A stretch of 64,000 bases of DNA, taken from assembly GCA_946902875.1 (NCBI GenBank), contig OX336336.1, forward strand, positions 25,499,558-25,563,557, in the 5' to 3' direction. The notes below the pieces were generated by a model. It did no database searches and had not been told where the DNA came from. It worked only from the letters and a program-made list of their open reading frames with translations. The translations under genes and the position numbers were made by a program. This document shows positions 41,399-53,031 of the stretch, piece by piece; within the stretch, counting starts at the first letter, position 1; each line of letters starts with the position of its first letter. The DNA is from Nematopogon swammerdamellus. Taxonomy: Eukaryota > Arthropoda > Insecta > Lepidoptera > Adelidae.

Positions 41399-43097
41399 AA
41401 AATGATAATAACTTCTTGTGCGATAGTTTGAATCTCCGATACCCTCAGTGGGGTTAAAATTTTTAAAGATTGATAGAGAGATCATTTCACCAAACCTATA
41501 CTTACTTAAAAAATTTGGCAAGAAAACATTGCATTCAGCAATAAGTTCACGTTCTGCCCCACAGAAAACTGATCCATACTAAATTAACACTATGTACGTT
41601 CTAAGCTTATTAAAAAAAAAGAATTAATGTTGGTCTAAAATGGCATCGAGATCGCTTCAGAACTGTATTAGATGTGCAATAGTGAAGGTTAGGAGGTCCC
41701 GGGCGGAAATGTGGACTCTGTGATGACGTGGTAAGTACCTTCACTTGTGAGCCTACGCATCTCCGGTTCCGACACAGCAGGATTTCACGCAAGACACTAT
41801 TCGGTACTATGATATGATGTAAAGTGTAAGAGTTAGGGCCCCTGAGCCCTGTTGTCATTGCGATCTAGGAAGATCTATTTATGATCTCTCAAAAGTTTAC
41901 AGCTCACCCCCAAGTCCGATTTCCAATATGAACCGAGTTATATTCTTGGGGTTGAGTGCTGTATTTGGCATCAGTTAAAAATATAACCCCCCCCCCAATA
42001 ATACGGCTTCTACTGTGAATGAGCACTTCACATTCACAAAGGATGTGTACGGGCGTTTCATCCTCTTTTATACAGGTCAGTACTGACTAACTGACCTGTC
42101 ACATACTCTGACTTCACTGTGTCGTCAGTTCAGTTGTGATAATGTATTCACATTATACCTTGAATCTTTACCTAACTATAAGCATATAAATTCTAGTTCA
42201 AACACTTGAAATATGACTATGGTTAGGGTAATACGATGTGATGTTTGCCTAGTCCCCCCCTTAAACTACAATTTTGGTTAAAAATTATATTGACATTTCT
42301 GTCTTTTGTATTTAAATCTATATGGGACATAGTACAGAATCGCGAAAAGGCTAGTGATTTGAAATCCTGGTGTGTGGATTTTTTTTTTTCTACATTATTA
42401 GTATTACCATCTATCTATGAATACACGGGCTCTCTGCGACGAGTCGCCGGTCCAAAGCGCAATCACATAATCTCAAGATATGACTGAAAAGCCAGTGATT
42501 GAGTTTTGTTATGAATTTTTTTTCTTACACTTAGTGCCTTTTCACACACACGGCTGGCATGGGGCCGTCTATACATTTCGTCGTCAATTTTTGCCGATTT
42601 TCGACCCCCCCCCCCCTTCACCATCCATGCCCCCCCCCACCGTCGTATCGTCATTAAGTCTCTAATGACCCCCCCCCCTAATTTCATTTCAAATGACGTA
42701 ATATATGGATGGCCCCCATGTGAACAGTTGCTGTAGTAGATCTATTGGATAGTATAAGAGCTTTGACACGATGCTTCGCAGCACCTAACGATGTGTGCGT
42801 GTGAACGACAGTCGCATACTAACCCATAGATCGCTACTTTCAAACGGCGTATAGTATGAGAGCGATCACACGACACATCGCCGCGCTGTGTCGTGTGCAT
42901 GCTCTCGTTACTACCTTATACGCAACTGTATGCACGGCCCGGCGACCGTGTTGCGTGTGTGTGTGAAATGGGACTAACAGTCATTACAAAGATTATAACA
43001 TTATTGATGATGTTTTCGTGATTTTTGGCTTTGTTGTTAATCTAATTTGCGTAATTTACCTTTGTAGTGATTTTTAGGTTGCGGTATGTTACTTTTA
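41399..43097. other. Intronic stretch, mostly unexplained
   Basis: Contains short poly-C tracts (41989, 42605-42640, 42668), a phrase shared with 19905-19930 (ttcacaaaggatgtgtacgg, about 42033-42052) and an AT-rich remainder. No splice-bounded coding exon or pol III box found. Confidence 0.4.
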
Positions 43098-43312
43098 CAA
43101 TCTATTATTTTAAATCAATCAGCTTTACTCGCGGTTTCACTCCGACTTATTTGTGGCTCGAAGTTTCGGGCCAAGCGTATGACCCATCTTCATGGAGCAC
43201 TCTGCCTTGTGCGACGGTTGGCAGTTCTCTGCCGCTTGGCCCGAAACGTCGAGCCACATAGCTCGGCTTTAAACCGTGAGTAAAGCTGATTGATTTAAAA
43301 TAATGTCTAACA
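43098..43312. mobile_element. Palindromic MITE
   Basis: attattttaaatcaatcagc / gctgattgatttaaaataat at the ends, with nested palindrome gtggctcgaagtttcgggcc and ggcccgaaacgtcgagccac inside. Short, no coding. Confidence 0.65.
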
Positions 43313-43714
43313 ACCACGGTAATTTAAAAACCCATTTTACAATCTATTTTGTCAAAATTCAGCGTACCGTTGCAATGTCAGCATAAAATATTTATCTGTG
43401 GAAGTGCAAAAGTACATACAATAAATCTATCAAACGGCAGCTGAAGTTTGACACAGTGAATGGGAGTTTGACTCCGTGCATGATCGCGCCATTGGCCTTG
43501 CGCGCGGAGGCAGGAGCAAACATTCTGATATTACGAAACAAGCTGGCAATTTTTCCGAAATCTTACTTTGTGACTAATGTTTTGCAATATTTTTAAATTT
43601 ACATTCGTTTGGTTCTGAGTGTGGGTAGTTTTCTGTCGGTCGCCACGATTTCAGTATTCTATACTTGCTATGAAATATTGCTACCTTTATCTTGTATTCA
43701 AATTAAACATTTAA

Positions 43715-45324
43715 GGCGCAAATAAGACTCAAAAAGGTCAACTTTAAACGAAATTATTGAGCTATTCGTAAAGATAAAAAATCTTTAATTAACAAACATA
43801 GCGAAAATCTGTTTTACTACTTTGGAAAGGTGTTAAATAAATCTCCAAAAAATAACGAAAAGTACGAAAATTGTACTTTCAAGTTAAATTATCTTGAGAA
43901 ACATCAAATTGTTTCAATACAAGACCCTCATAGAAATATAGATAATATTTTTCCCTAAAAAAATATTGTTTTATTAAACGGTTTTATTTAGCTTGACTCC
44001 GTATATTTGTTTGTTTGTTTGTTATATATCTTTCCAACACGTGAAATTTAATATACAGGGTGTTCGGCACATGATCCGACAAAATTGTTTTGTAGGTAAG
44101 TGGGGTAATTTACAAGGTTTTGACCTATGGCACCTTTTGTCTGGTGTTACGTGGTATTGAGATAAAAATTTTTTTTCTTTATTTTTGAAAATTACCAAAA
44201 TCTCAGCTTTAACCCCTTGTAACTTTTTTGTTTATGATTATATCTGCACGAAATAAAATGTATCTGGTTTTACGATGTATCCTTGTTCTAGAAAAAATAT
44301 CATTTATTAAAGTTAATACCATGAAGAGGACTTATGACCTCCCAAAGTCTCAAAGACGAGTAAAAATATGACAGAATCTTAATTTCTTAATTCATTAAAA
44401 AAAAAACTGACAGTGACGTCAAAAAGTGACAGCAATTGAGAGCTTCATTTTCCTTTAAAAAGTTCGCTTGTTTACGCCCTTTCCAACGGTATACCACATG
44501 CCATACAAATCTTTCACTATGTGGCCAAAATTAGGGACAGAGACCAGAACAGAACGACAATAAATTTGTAACAGGGTCACCTTATCGACTTATTGAGAGC
44601 GTTTTCAGGAGCATTTTCAAATTTAGAACATGTAACGGTCGCGCGGGTACTGTTCAATTCCAATTCCAACTACTACTGCTTCCATTGTTAAATATTTAGA
44701 CTCTTGCAAATTATCCCTAATTTTGGCCACATCGTGAATGATTTGTATGACATGTGGTATATCGTTGGAAAGAGCATAAACTAGCGAACTTTTTAAATGA
44801 AAATGAAGCTCTCAATTGCTGGCCGTTTTTTTTTTAAATGAATTAAGAAATTAAGATTCTGTCATATGTTTACTCGTCTTTGGTATTTTGGGAGGTCATA
44901 AGTCCTTTTCATGGTATTAACTTCAATAAATGATATTTTTTCTAGAACAAGGATACATCGTAAAACCAAATACATTTATTCGTGCAGATATAATCATAAA
45001 CAAAAAAGTTACAAGGGGTTAAAGCTGAGATTTGATAATTTTCAAAGATAAAGAAAAAAAATCGTATCTCGATACCACGTGACTCCAGACAAAAGGTGTC
45101 ATAGGTCAAAACCTTGCAAATGACCCCACTTACCTACAAAAAAAAATTGTCGGTCCATGTGCCGAACACCCTGTACAGTGTGGTTTTTGCGCAAACGTTC
45201 TTCGTCGGCACGACGTATCAGCCACCGCACGAGTAGAACGAATCTCGCACCTATTTACATCTGCGTACGGTTCGTGTTTCAATCATCAGTGCTCGGGTAG
45301 CACGGTTTGAGTCTTATTTCCGCC
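43715..45324. mobile_element. TTAA-flanked MITE, copy 2, with nested fold-back
   Basis: TTAA at 43711-43714 and 45325-45328. Ends GGCGCAAATAAGACTCAAA and its complement match copy 1 at 47-523 in reverse. The fold-back element at 44056-45173 is inserted within. Confidence 0.75.
44056..45173. mobile_element. Fold-back element with arms of about 350 bp or more
   Basis: Ends CAGGGTGTTCGGCAC / gtgccgaacaccctg with TA on both sides. The left part (to about 44420) is closely repeated in reverse complement in the right part (from about 44810). A further inner inverted pair (aattagggacagagaccag region) marks the centre. Non-coding. Confidence 0.75.
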
Positions 45325-45632
45325 TTAACAAAGAGTGGTGATCGGCTGAATACTATAAATAATTATAGGTTGTGGCCTGTGGGCTTCTTTCAAAATTGTA
45401 TCTAACATCTATTTCGGCTTCTTTCCATCTTTTCCAAATTAATTTTTCAAAATTTTATCGATGTATTTTCCAAACGCACAATGACCTGCAATTTTTACCG
45501 TAACATCCATTTCGTCTATCTCCTTTTGCCTCACACCCGACTATCAATTGGGAGTGCCTTTAAGTCTATCGGCGTACTGTGAATGTGTTTTGACTTTGTG
45601 CGTGTGTGTGCGGGTGGATTGTGCGCGATCAG

Positions 45633-45718
45633 GCGCTCATATCGCAGTCGCGCGGACAAACGCTCCATGTCGCGCTCCTAGACAGGGACGATGCGGGCGC
45701 TGACGAGAGCCTGGGCAG
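45633..45718 (+). CDS. Esyt2: Esyt2-like alternative exon 11, version a
   Basis: 86 nt, acceptor gtgcgcgatcag| and strong donor GGCAG|gtgagt, phase 0 to 2. It reads ALISQSRGQTLHVALLDRDD then AGADESLG plus split Arg. It spans two C2A strands and calcium loop 3 (D-R-D-D-A-G-A-D-E). Sixteen residues precede the D-x-D motif, as in other E-Syts. It is one of three interchangeable versions; see 49638 and 52949. A GU-rich tract (gtgcgtgtgtgtgcgggtgg) stands before the acceptor. Confidence 0.82.
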
Positions 45719-45846
45719 GTGAGTAGCGTGGTGGCGGGCCGCGGGGCGCCGGGGGCGGAGGAGCGAGCTCACCGGCCAATGTGCACTCGCCGCATGCGTT
45801 ACCTGCACCAAAAAAGAGTGAATAGGAAAATGGCGCGCACGAGTGG

Positions 45847-46105
45847 TATAACCCAATTTTTATAACTATGCACTTCGAGCTGTCAAAGTCGTGAGGTTGG
45901 TAGGATTGAATTCACCCCCCGCTTACTTCCTAACCTCTCTGCCGACGCCTATCAGTACACGCCCTTGCTGTGTGTGTGTGTGTGTGTGTGTGTGTACTGA
46001 TAGGCGTGCGCGGAGAGGTGAGGAAGTAAGCGGGGGGTGAATTCAGTCCTGCCAACCTAACGACTTTGACAGCTCGAAGTGCACAGTTATAAAAATTGGG
46101 TTATA
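45847..46105. mobile_element. Palindromic MITE with (TG)n loop
   Basis: tataacccaatttttataac at one end and its complement at the other. Arms of about 115 bp flank a (TG)n tract at 45968-45994. It starts 128 bp after the exon 11a donor; the transcript could fold into a long hairpin here. Confidence 0.8.
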
Positions 46106-46394
46106 TCGCACAATATCGCAGCGAGAAAGCGTGCGAGAGGACGCAATTTTCATATGATTTCTTTATTGGTGCGACTTTCACCAATGCTAGATGTTGCACA
46201 ATCGGTTTGAGAGCATCACTACTGCATCCACAGGGACAATTTGACATTATAACAAGATGGCGTAGAACTTAACTAATGGCTACAGAAGACATGCCCAGGT
46301 CCATTGTAATAGGCGTAGAGAGGGGTCCACATGGGAATTCAATTGGTAGCCACCTTTTGTGTCCAAAAGCATTAACTGGAGTCCCTAAGTCACA

Positions 46395-46820
46395 GACGAT
46401 TTGTGGGTTCGCTTAGTCTGTTTTACAGATACTATCACGGACGCTGCTCTGCGGAACTAGCATCCCTTATTCCCTGCCACCCGTCCTATCTCCGCATGAC
46501 TCGTCGCAGAGAGACTCAGCACCCTTTTGTTGTTGACATTGGGCTTTTGAGAACCCATCGGTTTTCTAAATCGTTTCTTTGTCGCACCGCTGGAGTGTGG
46601 AACGGTCTTCCGGCGAGTGTATTTCCTGAATCCTTTAACCTGGGTGTCTTCAAGCGTCGTATTAACGGGCTAGACAGCCTAGCAACAGTCCGCAAATCTG
46701 CTGGCATGGCACCTAACTGAGCGTGGTTTCACGAGGAGAGGTGATTTTGGCTCTGTCGACTGCACCATTGGTCCCTCGGCACAGTCACCCATGCTGGTTT
46801 ACATAAAAAAAAAACTAAGT
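46395..46820 (+). pseudogene. Jockey-like LINE ORF2 tail
   Basis: Frame with LFYRYYHGRCSAELASLIP, then HRFSKSFLCRTAGVWNGLPA and FKRRINGL, followed by a 3' UTR and poly-A (about 46804-46815). Same family as the split copy at 30225-32766. Confidence 0.8.
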
Positions 46821-47955
46821 TAACGGTTGACTGTAAGAAATCTCTGTAAGGGATAAGTCCGCCTTTAAACCTTGTGTAAATTTTCTAATGTACTTGTGAC
46901 TGTTTAATGTTTATTGGAGCATTAAAGCATTTTCTATCTATCTTTCTAACTAAGCATTCATAATATTAACACTTTGAAACTTACCACGCAATATCTTGAT
47001 TTTCCACTGTGCGTGAAATTGGGAAAAATGTCTTAAACAGAATGATTGCTATAATACGAGTAATGTAGGTGACGAACACATCACTCCATTGCTTCACGGA
47101 ACACATCCAGGCCCATTGCCTGTAGGAGAAGTTTTCAAGCGAGCACGGAACCAGCGAGTTGAATTGAATTGAAGTGTTCTGAACACCAATATAATAACTA
47201 ACTTTTATTGTAGTGAAATGAAAAATTCGAAACTGTATTGTTTCTAAGTTGAGTTCCAAGCCCGACACTGCGGTTACAGCTTGCACCTATCACAGAAAGT
47301 ATCCAGAATTTAAACATAAAAAGAGATTGACGCCTATAACTATCAAATTTTCCCTGTGGATACAGCGCACACGGAAATCATTTTCATCGAAACACTCGTG
47401 TGCACCTGGTATCAGAGTGTAAACACGTGCTTACGCTGTGTTTACACCGGCCTTACCATGTGCAAACGGTAGAACATTCACGGAAAACAGAATTTACTAA
47501 CAGTTTATGATTATTGATTACACACATTGTGTAGTAGAATGTAGTAACTCTTAACTCTGCCGGTGGGTACACGGTGGGGGTACCTAAGCTGCGCCCTGTA
47601 TCCCCACCCTGTTCCGCATCGGAAAAGTTTGTGTTTTTGTGTGTAAGCCACACCAGTGCATGCTCAAAAATCCCTGTAAATAATGTGCAATCTTCTTAAA
47701 AATCTTTCCTATAATTCGACGAGATGAAAATGTTTTCCAAGCATGAAAAATCTTAGATCGCCCGTGATGGACGTGTTTGGATGTCTGCATCAAACTTAGT
47801 ACTAAAATGTATCGAATTTATTTATGGTTCAGTTATGACGTTCGACATACAGAACACTGACACACGTCCCACACGAATACACCCAATTGGACATTAACAC
47901 ATTCTGTGCCAATTTGTGATGGGGTGATATTATATTTTTCTCAGGTATCTGGTAA
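46821..47955. other. Intronic stretch, no gene seen
   Basis: Mixed AT-rich sequence with no recognised repeat boundary or coding exon. Confidence 0.4.
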
Positions 47956-48212
47956 AGAGTGTTTCAACTAAAAGTTCCCTTCGCCGTTATGTTGGCTCCA
48001 CTGTCAGTGTTTAAATTCGTATTGCCAGATTGTGAAGATTATATTACCTAATAATGTACCCGTAATATCGGTATTTACCGTATTTATTATACGGTAAATA
48101 CCGATTATAATTACGGGTAAATCTGTACACAGAGCAACCCTCAACGCTGTTTTGACAGTTAGACAGTGGAGCCAACATAACGGCGAAGGGAGCTTTTAGT
48201 TGAAACGCTCTC
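47956..48212. mobile_element. TIR MITE, copy 2
   Basis: Ends agagtgtttcaactaaaagt and its complement; TTCGCCGTTATGTTGGCTCC near both ends; internal palindrome ttatacggtaaataccgatt. Inverted relative to 14625-14883. Confidence 0.8.
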
Positions 48213-48530
48213 TAGCACTACTAATCTCAAAATATATCTGCAATGCACAAAAGATATTAAGAATAGTTGAGATACATTGAGAATTTTGTGGGAAAAGGGA
48301 AACTCACTTCAAATTGGCATAGATACGATCTGATTGCCTTGTTTTATTTTTTTTTTCTTGGCAAGATGTTTAGAACATTTCACATAAAAATCAACATATC
48401 TAACAAGCGTATCACCGAATACATCCGCCTAACCGCTTGTATATGTTACCCACACGGTCGTACGAGACAACACTCGGAGTTAACGGCCACCGTATGTAAG
48501 TAAATATATCTAAGTTGCGTTGCTCTAGAA

Positions 48531-48943
48531 CAGGGTTACTCAAAGTGTGGTACGCGAACCCCCAGGGGTTCGCCATTTGATGGTAACGCGACGATGGCGC
48601 GCGACGACGCGACGCGTGGGTTTTCACACCTGGTAATGCTAAAAACGAAATATAGAAATCGACTTGATGTGGAGTCAGAATTGAGATTAAAATTGTCCAA
48701 AATTTCACCTAAAATCGACTCATTGTGCGACAAGAAACAAGCCCACCCATCACATTAATTACTTTCGTCAATCAATGTATCACTGTTTAAAAACCCTTTT
48801 TATTAAATTAAAAAACCTTATAAACTAAAGTTTGTTTTTCTAATTTTCCTTTCCTTGGGGCAGGAGTTGCGTTAGGGCAGGGGTTCGCAGTCGTTTTGAA
48901 ACTCTACTAGGGGTACGTGACATCATAAGTTTGAGAAACCCTG
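48531..48943. mobile_element. hAT-type MITE with perfect target duplication
   Basis: cagggttactcaaagtgtgg at the left and tttgagaaaccctg at the right; 8-bp duplication CTCTAGAA at 48523-48530 and 48944-48951. 413 bp. Confidence 0.85.
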
Positions 48944-48951
48944 CTCTAGAA

Positions 48952-49637
48952 CCCTCCTGTCGCTCTTGTACTGTATTGCTCTATCCGCATCACTGCAATG
49001 TGTCTAGGTCACTCGGAGCGAAGGCAAGATAATGCAACCGGTATAAATGTCTTTTCGAACTCTTGCGCTAATTGCTGTTTAGGAAGTGAAAACTGTTTCC
49101 GCGGTGCTACAATTGTCATCATTTCAGTGTCCTGGCGTGATCAGCAGCTGTGTCGCTGGTTTTTTGAACATCGCTTCGACTAAATGATCGAATGGCTTGG
49201 GTGGGAGAAAAAATGCAGCAATTGGTACTAAAATTGCCATACAATTATTTCATTGGACGGAATCGTTACGAAGTGTCAAAAATGCTGTGATCAAGTCACC
49301 AAGATTATTAACTGCAACTAGTGGTGAAAGGTTTTTTATTTTTTATTTTAGGGGTTTAAGAAGATTTCAGAGTCACGTAACAGGATCTTTGACCTGTGGC
49401 TTATAGCCTTAAATAACCTAAGGCTTAGGGTGCCGCCCTTTCATGCGACAGGTTTGGAAGCTGAACCCCAAGTCTCATCAATCAGTTTTTCGAATTTTCG
49501 AAAAATGTATATGCATAACCCGTCACTTCAGTGAAATGATACAACAGCTCAGAGGTTACAATGCTTTTATTCCCAAGCTGCCGCTGGGTTGCGGGCGCTC
49601 ACTGTCCTTGCTCTAATGCTGTGTGATGTGTCCAAAG
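48952..49637. other. Intronic stretch upstream of exon 11b
   Basis: No repeat boundary recognised; ends with the GU-rich tract that precedes exon 11b. Confidence 0.4.
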
Positions 49638-49732
49638 GCGTTGATAAGTTCGCGGAAGTGCCAAGCGCTGGCGTGCGAACTGTGGGACTGGGACCCGGGC
49701 CTCGGCATTCAGAACGACGACTTCCTCGGCAG
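49638..49732 (+). CDS. Esyt2: Esyt2-like alternative exon 11, version b
   Basis: 95 nt, acceptor tgtgtccaaag| and weak donor GGCAG|gtccgt, phase 0 to 2. It reads ALISSRKCQALACELWDWDP then GLGIQNDDFLG plus split Arg. The shared ALIS start with version a and the 16 residues before D-x-D support this acceptor; a second AG at 49657-49658 would give a shorter in-frame exon. Calcium loop 3 is DWDPGLGIQNDD, about four residues longer than the DxDPDKDD form of human E-Syt2. Confidence 0.8.
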
Positions 49733-49739
49733 GTCCGTT

Positions 49740-50060
49740 TGTTACAACCGTCCCAACGTGTTGGTTACAACTGTCCCAGATGTTACAACCGTCCCAACCT
49801 ATTGGTTAGAGCCATCTCAACCTATTGGTTACTGCCATCTCAACTTGTTGGTCACAACCTGCTCCGACTTGTTGGTTACAACTGTCCCAACATGTTGTTT
49901 AATTGTCCCAACCTGTCGGTTGCAACTGTCCCAACCAGTTGTTCAATGTCCCAAACTGTTGGTTACAACTGTCCCAAACGGTTGGTTACAAATGTTCCAA
50001 CCTGTTGGTTACAACTGTCCCAACCTGTTGTTAAATCCGTCCCAACCTGTCAAACCGACA
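49740..50060 (+). repeat. 22-bp GTTGGTTACAACTGTCCCAACC minisatellite
   Basis: About 14 degenerate units (ttggttacaactgtcccaac) starting 7 nt after the exon 11b donor. Open frames across it are artefacts. Confidence 0.85.
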
Positions 50061-50756
50061 ACCAACATTGACCAACACGGTTTTGGACGTGCTTAATATT
50101 CCGATTGCCGTTTCACTAATCTGGTTGTTTGCTGTGCTTAACCTCATCTCAGAATGACAATGGTGACGGTTTCTTTGTTGAGAATACGGCCATGTTTCAC
50201 TTTCACTATTCTTATTGAAATCTGTAAATTTTAATGTATCCGTCACTTTTTTTTTTATTTTTAATAATTAAATTTTTCCAGTTATGGGCAGTTCAGTGCG
50301 TGCAGTATCAAAATAAGTAATGTCATTCAGGGAGCGAGATATAATATCGGTTTTCAGTTTCATATTTGGAGTGAATTTTTCTCAATGTTTCAAGTCAGTG
50401 GGCTTTTTTCCATTAATATTATCGCTAAAATATTTATATGCTAAAATAAACTTTTAACATTCACCGTAATTGCTATAACAATAATGTTCCTACACCCGTA
50501 GATGGTGCGAATTAATCCAACGAAGGTGTGGAACTAAGCTTGCGATGGCTTCACCGAACATATCCGGGCCCATCCGGGCCTGTATGTTATATTTCAACAC
50601 CCGTATATGGTGTGTATCCATATATATGATATATACCTACACCCGTAGATGGTGTGTATTGATGCATATGTATGTTATATTCCTATACCCGTATATGGTG
50701 TGTAATAATTATATAATATCTACAACCGTAGATTGTTCGAATTAATCCATATATAC

Positions 50757-51456
50757 AGGGTGTCCCAGAAACCGACGATAATCCTTTGACAGGAGATAGG
50801 GCTGCTAATTACCTCTCAGAATATCTAATTTTAGGTTTAGTAAAAATGGCTTAGTTTTTGATATATTGTCATTTTTGTAAAAATCCAAAGTTTTCTCCCT
50901 CAGCTCATTTTTTTAAATGCCACAAGTACAAATGTAAGATTTTCTTAAATCTAGTTTTGGTCAAATATTTCTGAAAAGTAAGGCTTTCACATGGTATAAT
51001 TTATTTTTTAATGTTTAATCCTGCTTAGCTGAAAAACGACTTAAGAGCCACATGTAAAATTTTTTTCAGCCTCGTCCCTAGAATTTGGCCCTTTGCGGTG
51101 AAAAAAAAATTACTACACTAAAGTGGCATTATGCAACAAATATACGCCCATCTAATGTAGTTTTTAAAATAGTACATCACTTACATATTTGCCCGATAAT
51201 TTATAAGATATTGTTATTTAACTGCAAAGCGACCTCGGAATTTGATAACTGTTCTACCAACTACGAATTAGAATAAAATAAACGCTTCGAAGTAATTGGT
51301 CTTTGTTAACCTGTTAAAGTAGATGTTCAAATTGTTTACCACCTGCACGAATGCTAGCTCGACATCTTCTCACAAATGCCCGGTTGATGCGTCGAGCAAG
51401 TACTCGATGCAAGTGCAGATACGTTCACCTGAGATGAGTTTCTGGGACACCCTGTG
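50757..51456. mobile_element. TIR element, ACAGGGTGTCCCAGAAAC family
   Basis: Ends acagggtgtcccagaaac and gtttctgggacaccctgt, about 700 bp, AT-rich interior without a clear gene. Confidence 0.75.
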
Positions 51457-51461
51457 TATAT

Positions 51462-52020
51462 AGGGTCATTTTTTATTAAGTGAAGTCCCTTAAATGGTAG
51501 GTTCTATATCTGAAATGGATTCACGTTTATGATGTTAATTTTACTTTACGTACCTAAAGTTAGATTTTTTTCTGGACATGCCACATAGTAGTGCCCATGC
51601 ATACTAACTAATATACCCTGAACATTTCAATAAAATCGGTCCAGTACTTTCAGAGTTATTAAAAAATGAAAAAAGTTTACATTTACGTGCGCGCATCGCG
51701 TCATTCGCGCGGGACAGCTGGGTGGTCGTTGACCCGTGTGAATCAAAAAGTAGCTCAAGGCCGCACGCGTCAGCTGTTTCGCGCATAAGAGATGCACGTA
51801 AATGTAATTTCTTTCATTTATTAATAACTCTGGAAGTACTGGACCGATTTTGTTGAAATTTTCAGGGTATATTAGTATGCATGGGCACTACTATGTGGCA
51901 TGTCCAGAAAAACATCTAACTTTAGGTACGTAAAGTAAAATTAACATCATAAACGTGATCCATTTCAGATATAGAACCTACCATTCGAGGGACTTCACTT
52001 AATAAAAAATGATCCTGTAT
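51462..52020. mobile_element. Near-perfect palindromic MITE
   Basis: The first 200 bp or more (tcattttttattaagtgaag ...) return in reverse complement up to about 52015, leaving a central loop around 51690-51770. Non-coding fold-back. Confidence 0.8.
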
Positions 52021-52444
52021 ATTTTATATACCTACACCCGTAGATGGTGTGTTTTGTATCGACCACGTGTGTATATAATGCGTACCGAACATGGTGCGTA
52101 TACATTTATATATTTATTAAATATGGTGTGTGTACATTATATGCATACTGAACATAATATCACAGAACATAAAAAAAACGAGTAGACGTAAGCTTACGTG
52201 TGGTAAGCTTAGATAACTACGACAAGAGATCTTTCGTTAGCCGTAAGGCTAGCCTTAGTTTTTTCGATAGCCTTTCGCTACAGTCAAGGAAAACAATAAG
52301 CTAATAAATAATAAAGAAAATTACATGTGTTTCTATATTACAATTATTAGATATAGATATGTACAATTTATTATATACAATTAGAATAAATTTTTCTAAA
52401 GGTGGTAAATTTTAACTTGGAGTAGGTATCAAAGCAAATTTTTT

Positions 52445-52562
52445 TAAGTATGACAATCCGTCGACGGAAATCAGTGGTTCCGTACCGCTGAAGGCCGAAG
52501 GAAAATTGGAGAGGCGTATGTCCAGCAGTGGACGCTTACACGCTGACTGACTGACTGACCTG
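52445..52562 (+). pseudogene. RTE-like LINE 3' end
   Basis: Encodes the decayed EGRRKIGEAYVQQWTLTR block, followed by a (CTGA)n tail at 52542-52562. Confidence 0.7.
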
Positions 52563-52948
52563 ATAATTCGGTTACAGTGGGTCTTCATGCTAATAAGTAA
52601 TTCTTCTCGTTTTTTTATATGTTCCGTGGTGTGTAATGTGTATGCGTTATATGCGTACTGTACACGGTATGTATACATTATATGCATCCCGAACACGGTG
52701 CGTTTATGTTATATGCTTACCTAATACGGTGTGTATTATTATATGGTTACCGAGCATGGTGCGTATACGTTATATGCTTACCGAAGACGGTGCGTATACG
52801 TTATATGCTTACCGAACACGGTGTGTATACGTTATATGCTTACCGAACATATTAATCCGCATATATAAATATGTAAATACATAACGAGCGGTAGCGCTAA
52901 CTAACGGGGCGCTTGTATAACGCGTGTGTGTGTGGTGTGCGGGGCCAG

Positions 52949-53031
52949 TGTCTGCTGTACAGTGCGCAGACTCGGTGCAAGCTTCGCCTGTACGATTGGG
53001 ACCGCACCGGGCGCGACGAGGACCTCGGCAG
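52949..53031 (+). CDS. Esyt2: Esyt2-like alternative exon 11, version c
   Basis: 83 nt, acceptor gtgcggggccag| and donor GGCAG|gtcggt, phase 0 to 2. It reads CLLYSAQTRCKLRLYDWDRT then GRDEDLG plus split Arg. Calcium loop 3 is DWDRTGRDED. The acceptor is preceded by gtgtgtgtgtggtgtgcggg. It has the same phases as versions a and b, so it can replace but not follow them. Confidence 0.82.

Larger units (their letters stand above)
50490..52870 (+). repeat. CACCCGTAGATGGTGTGTAT-type satellite, three blocks
   Basis: Blocks at 50490-50755, 52020-52160 and 52620-52870 carry units of about 32-38 bp: tatacctacacccgtagatg gtgtgtat in the first two and tatgcttaccgaacacggtg in the last. They are separated by two MITEs and a LINE piece, so probably one array was broken up. 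The last block ends 78 bp before exon 11c. Confidence 0.7.

Noticed and set aside
49659..49732. Shorter exon 11b starting at the AG at 49657-49658
   Set aside because: It would leave only nine residues before the D-x-D motif, whereas the family and exon 11a have sixteen; the upstream acceptor also restores the shared ALIS start.
49589..50096. Open frames of about 160 codons over exon 11b and beyond
   Set aside because: Only 49638-49732 matches the C2A domain. The rest is the 22-bp minisatellite read through.
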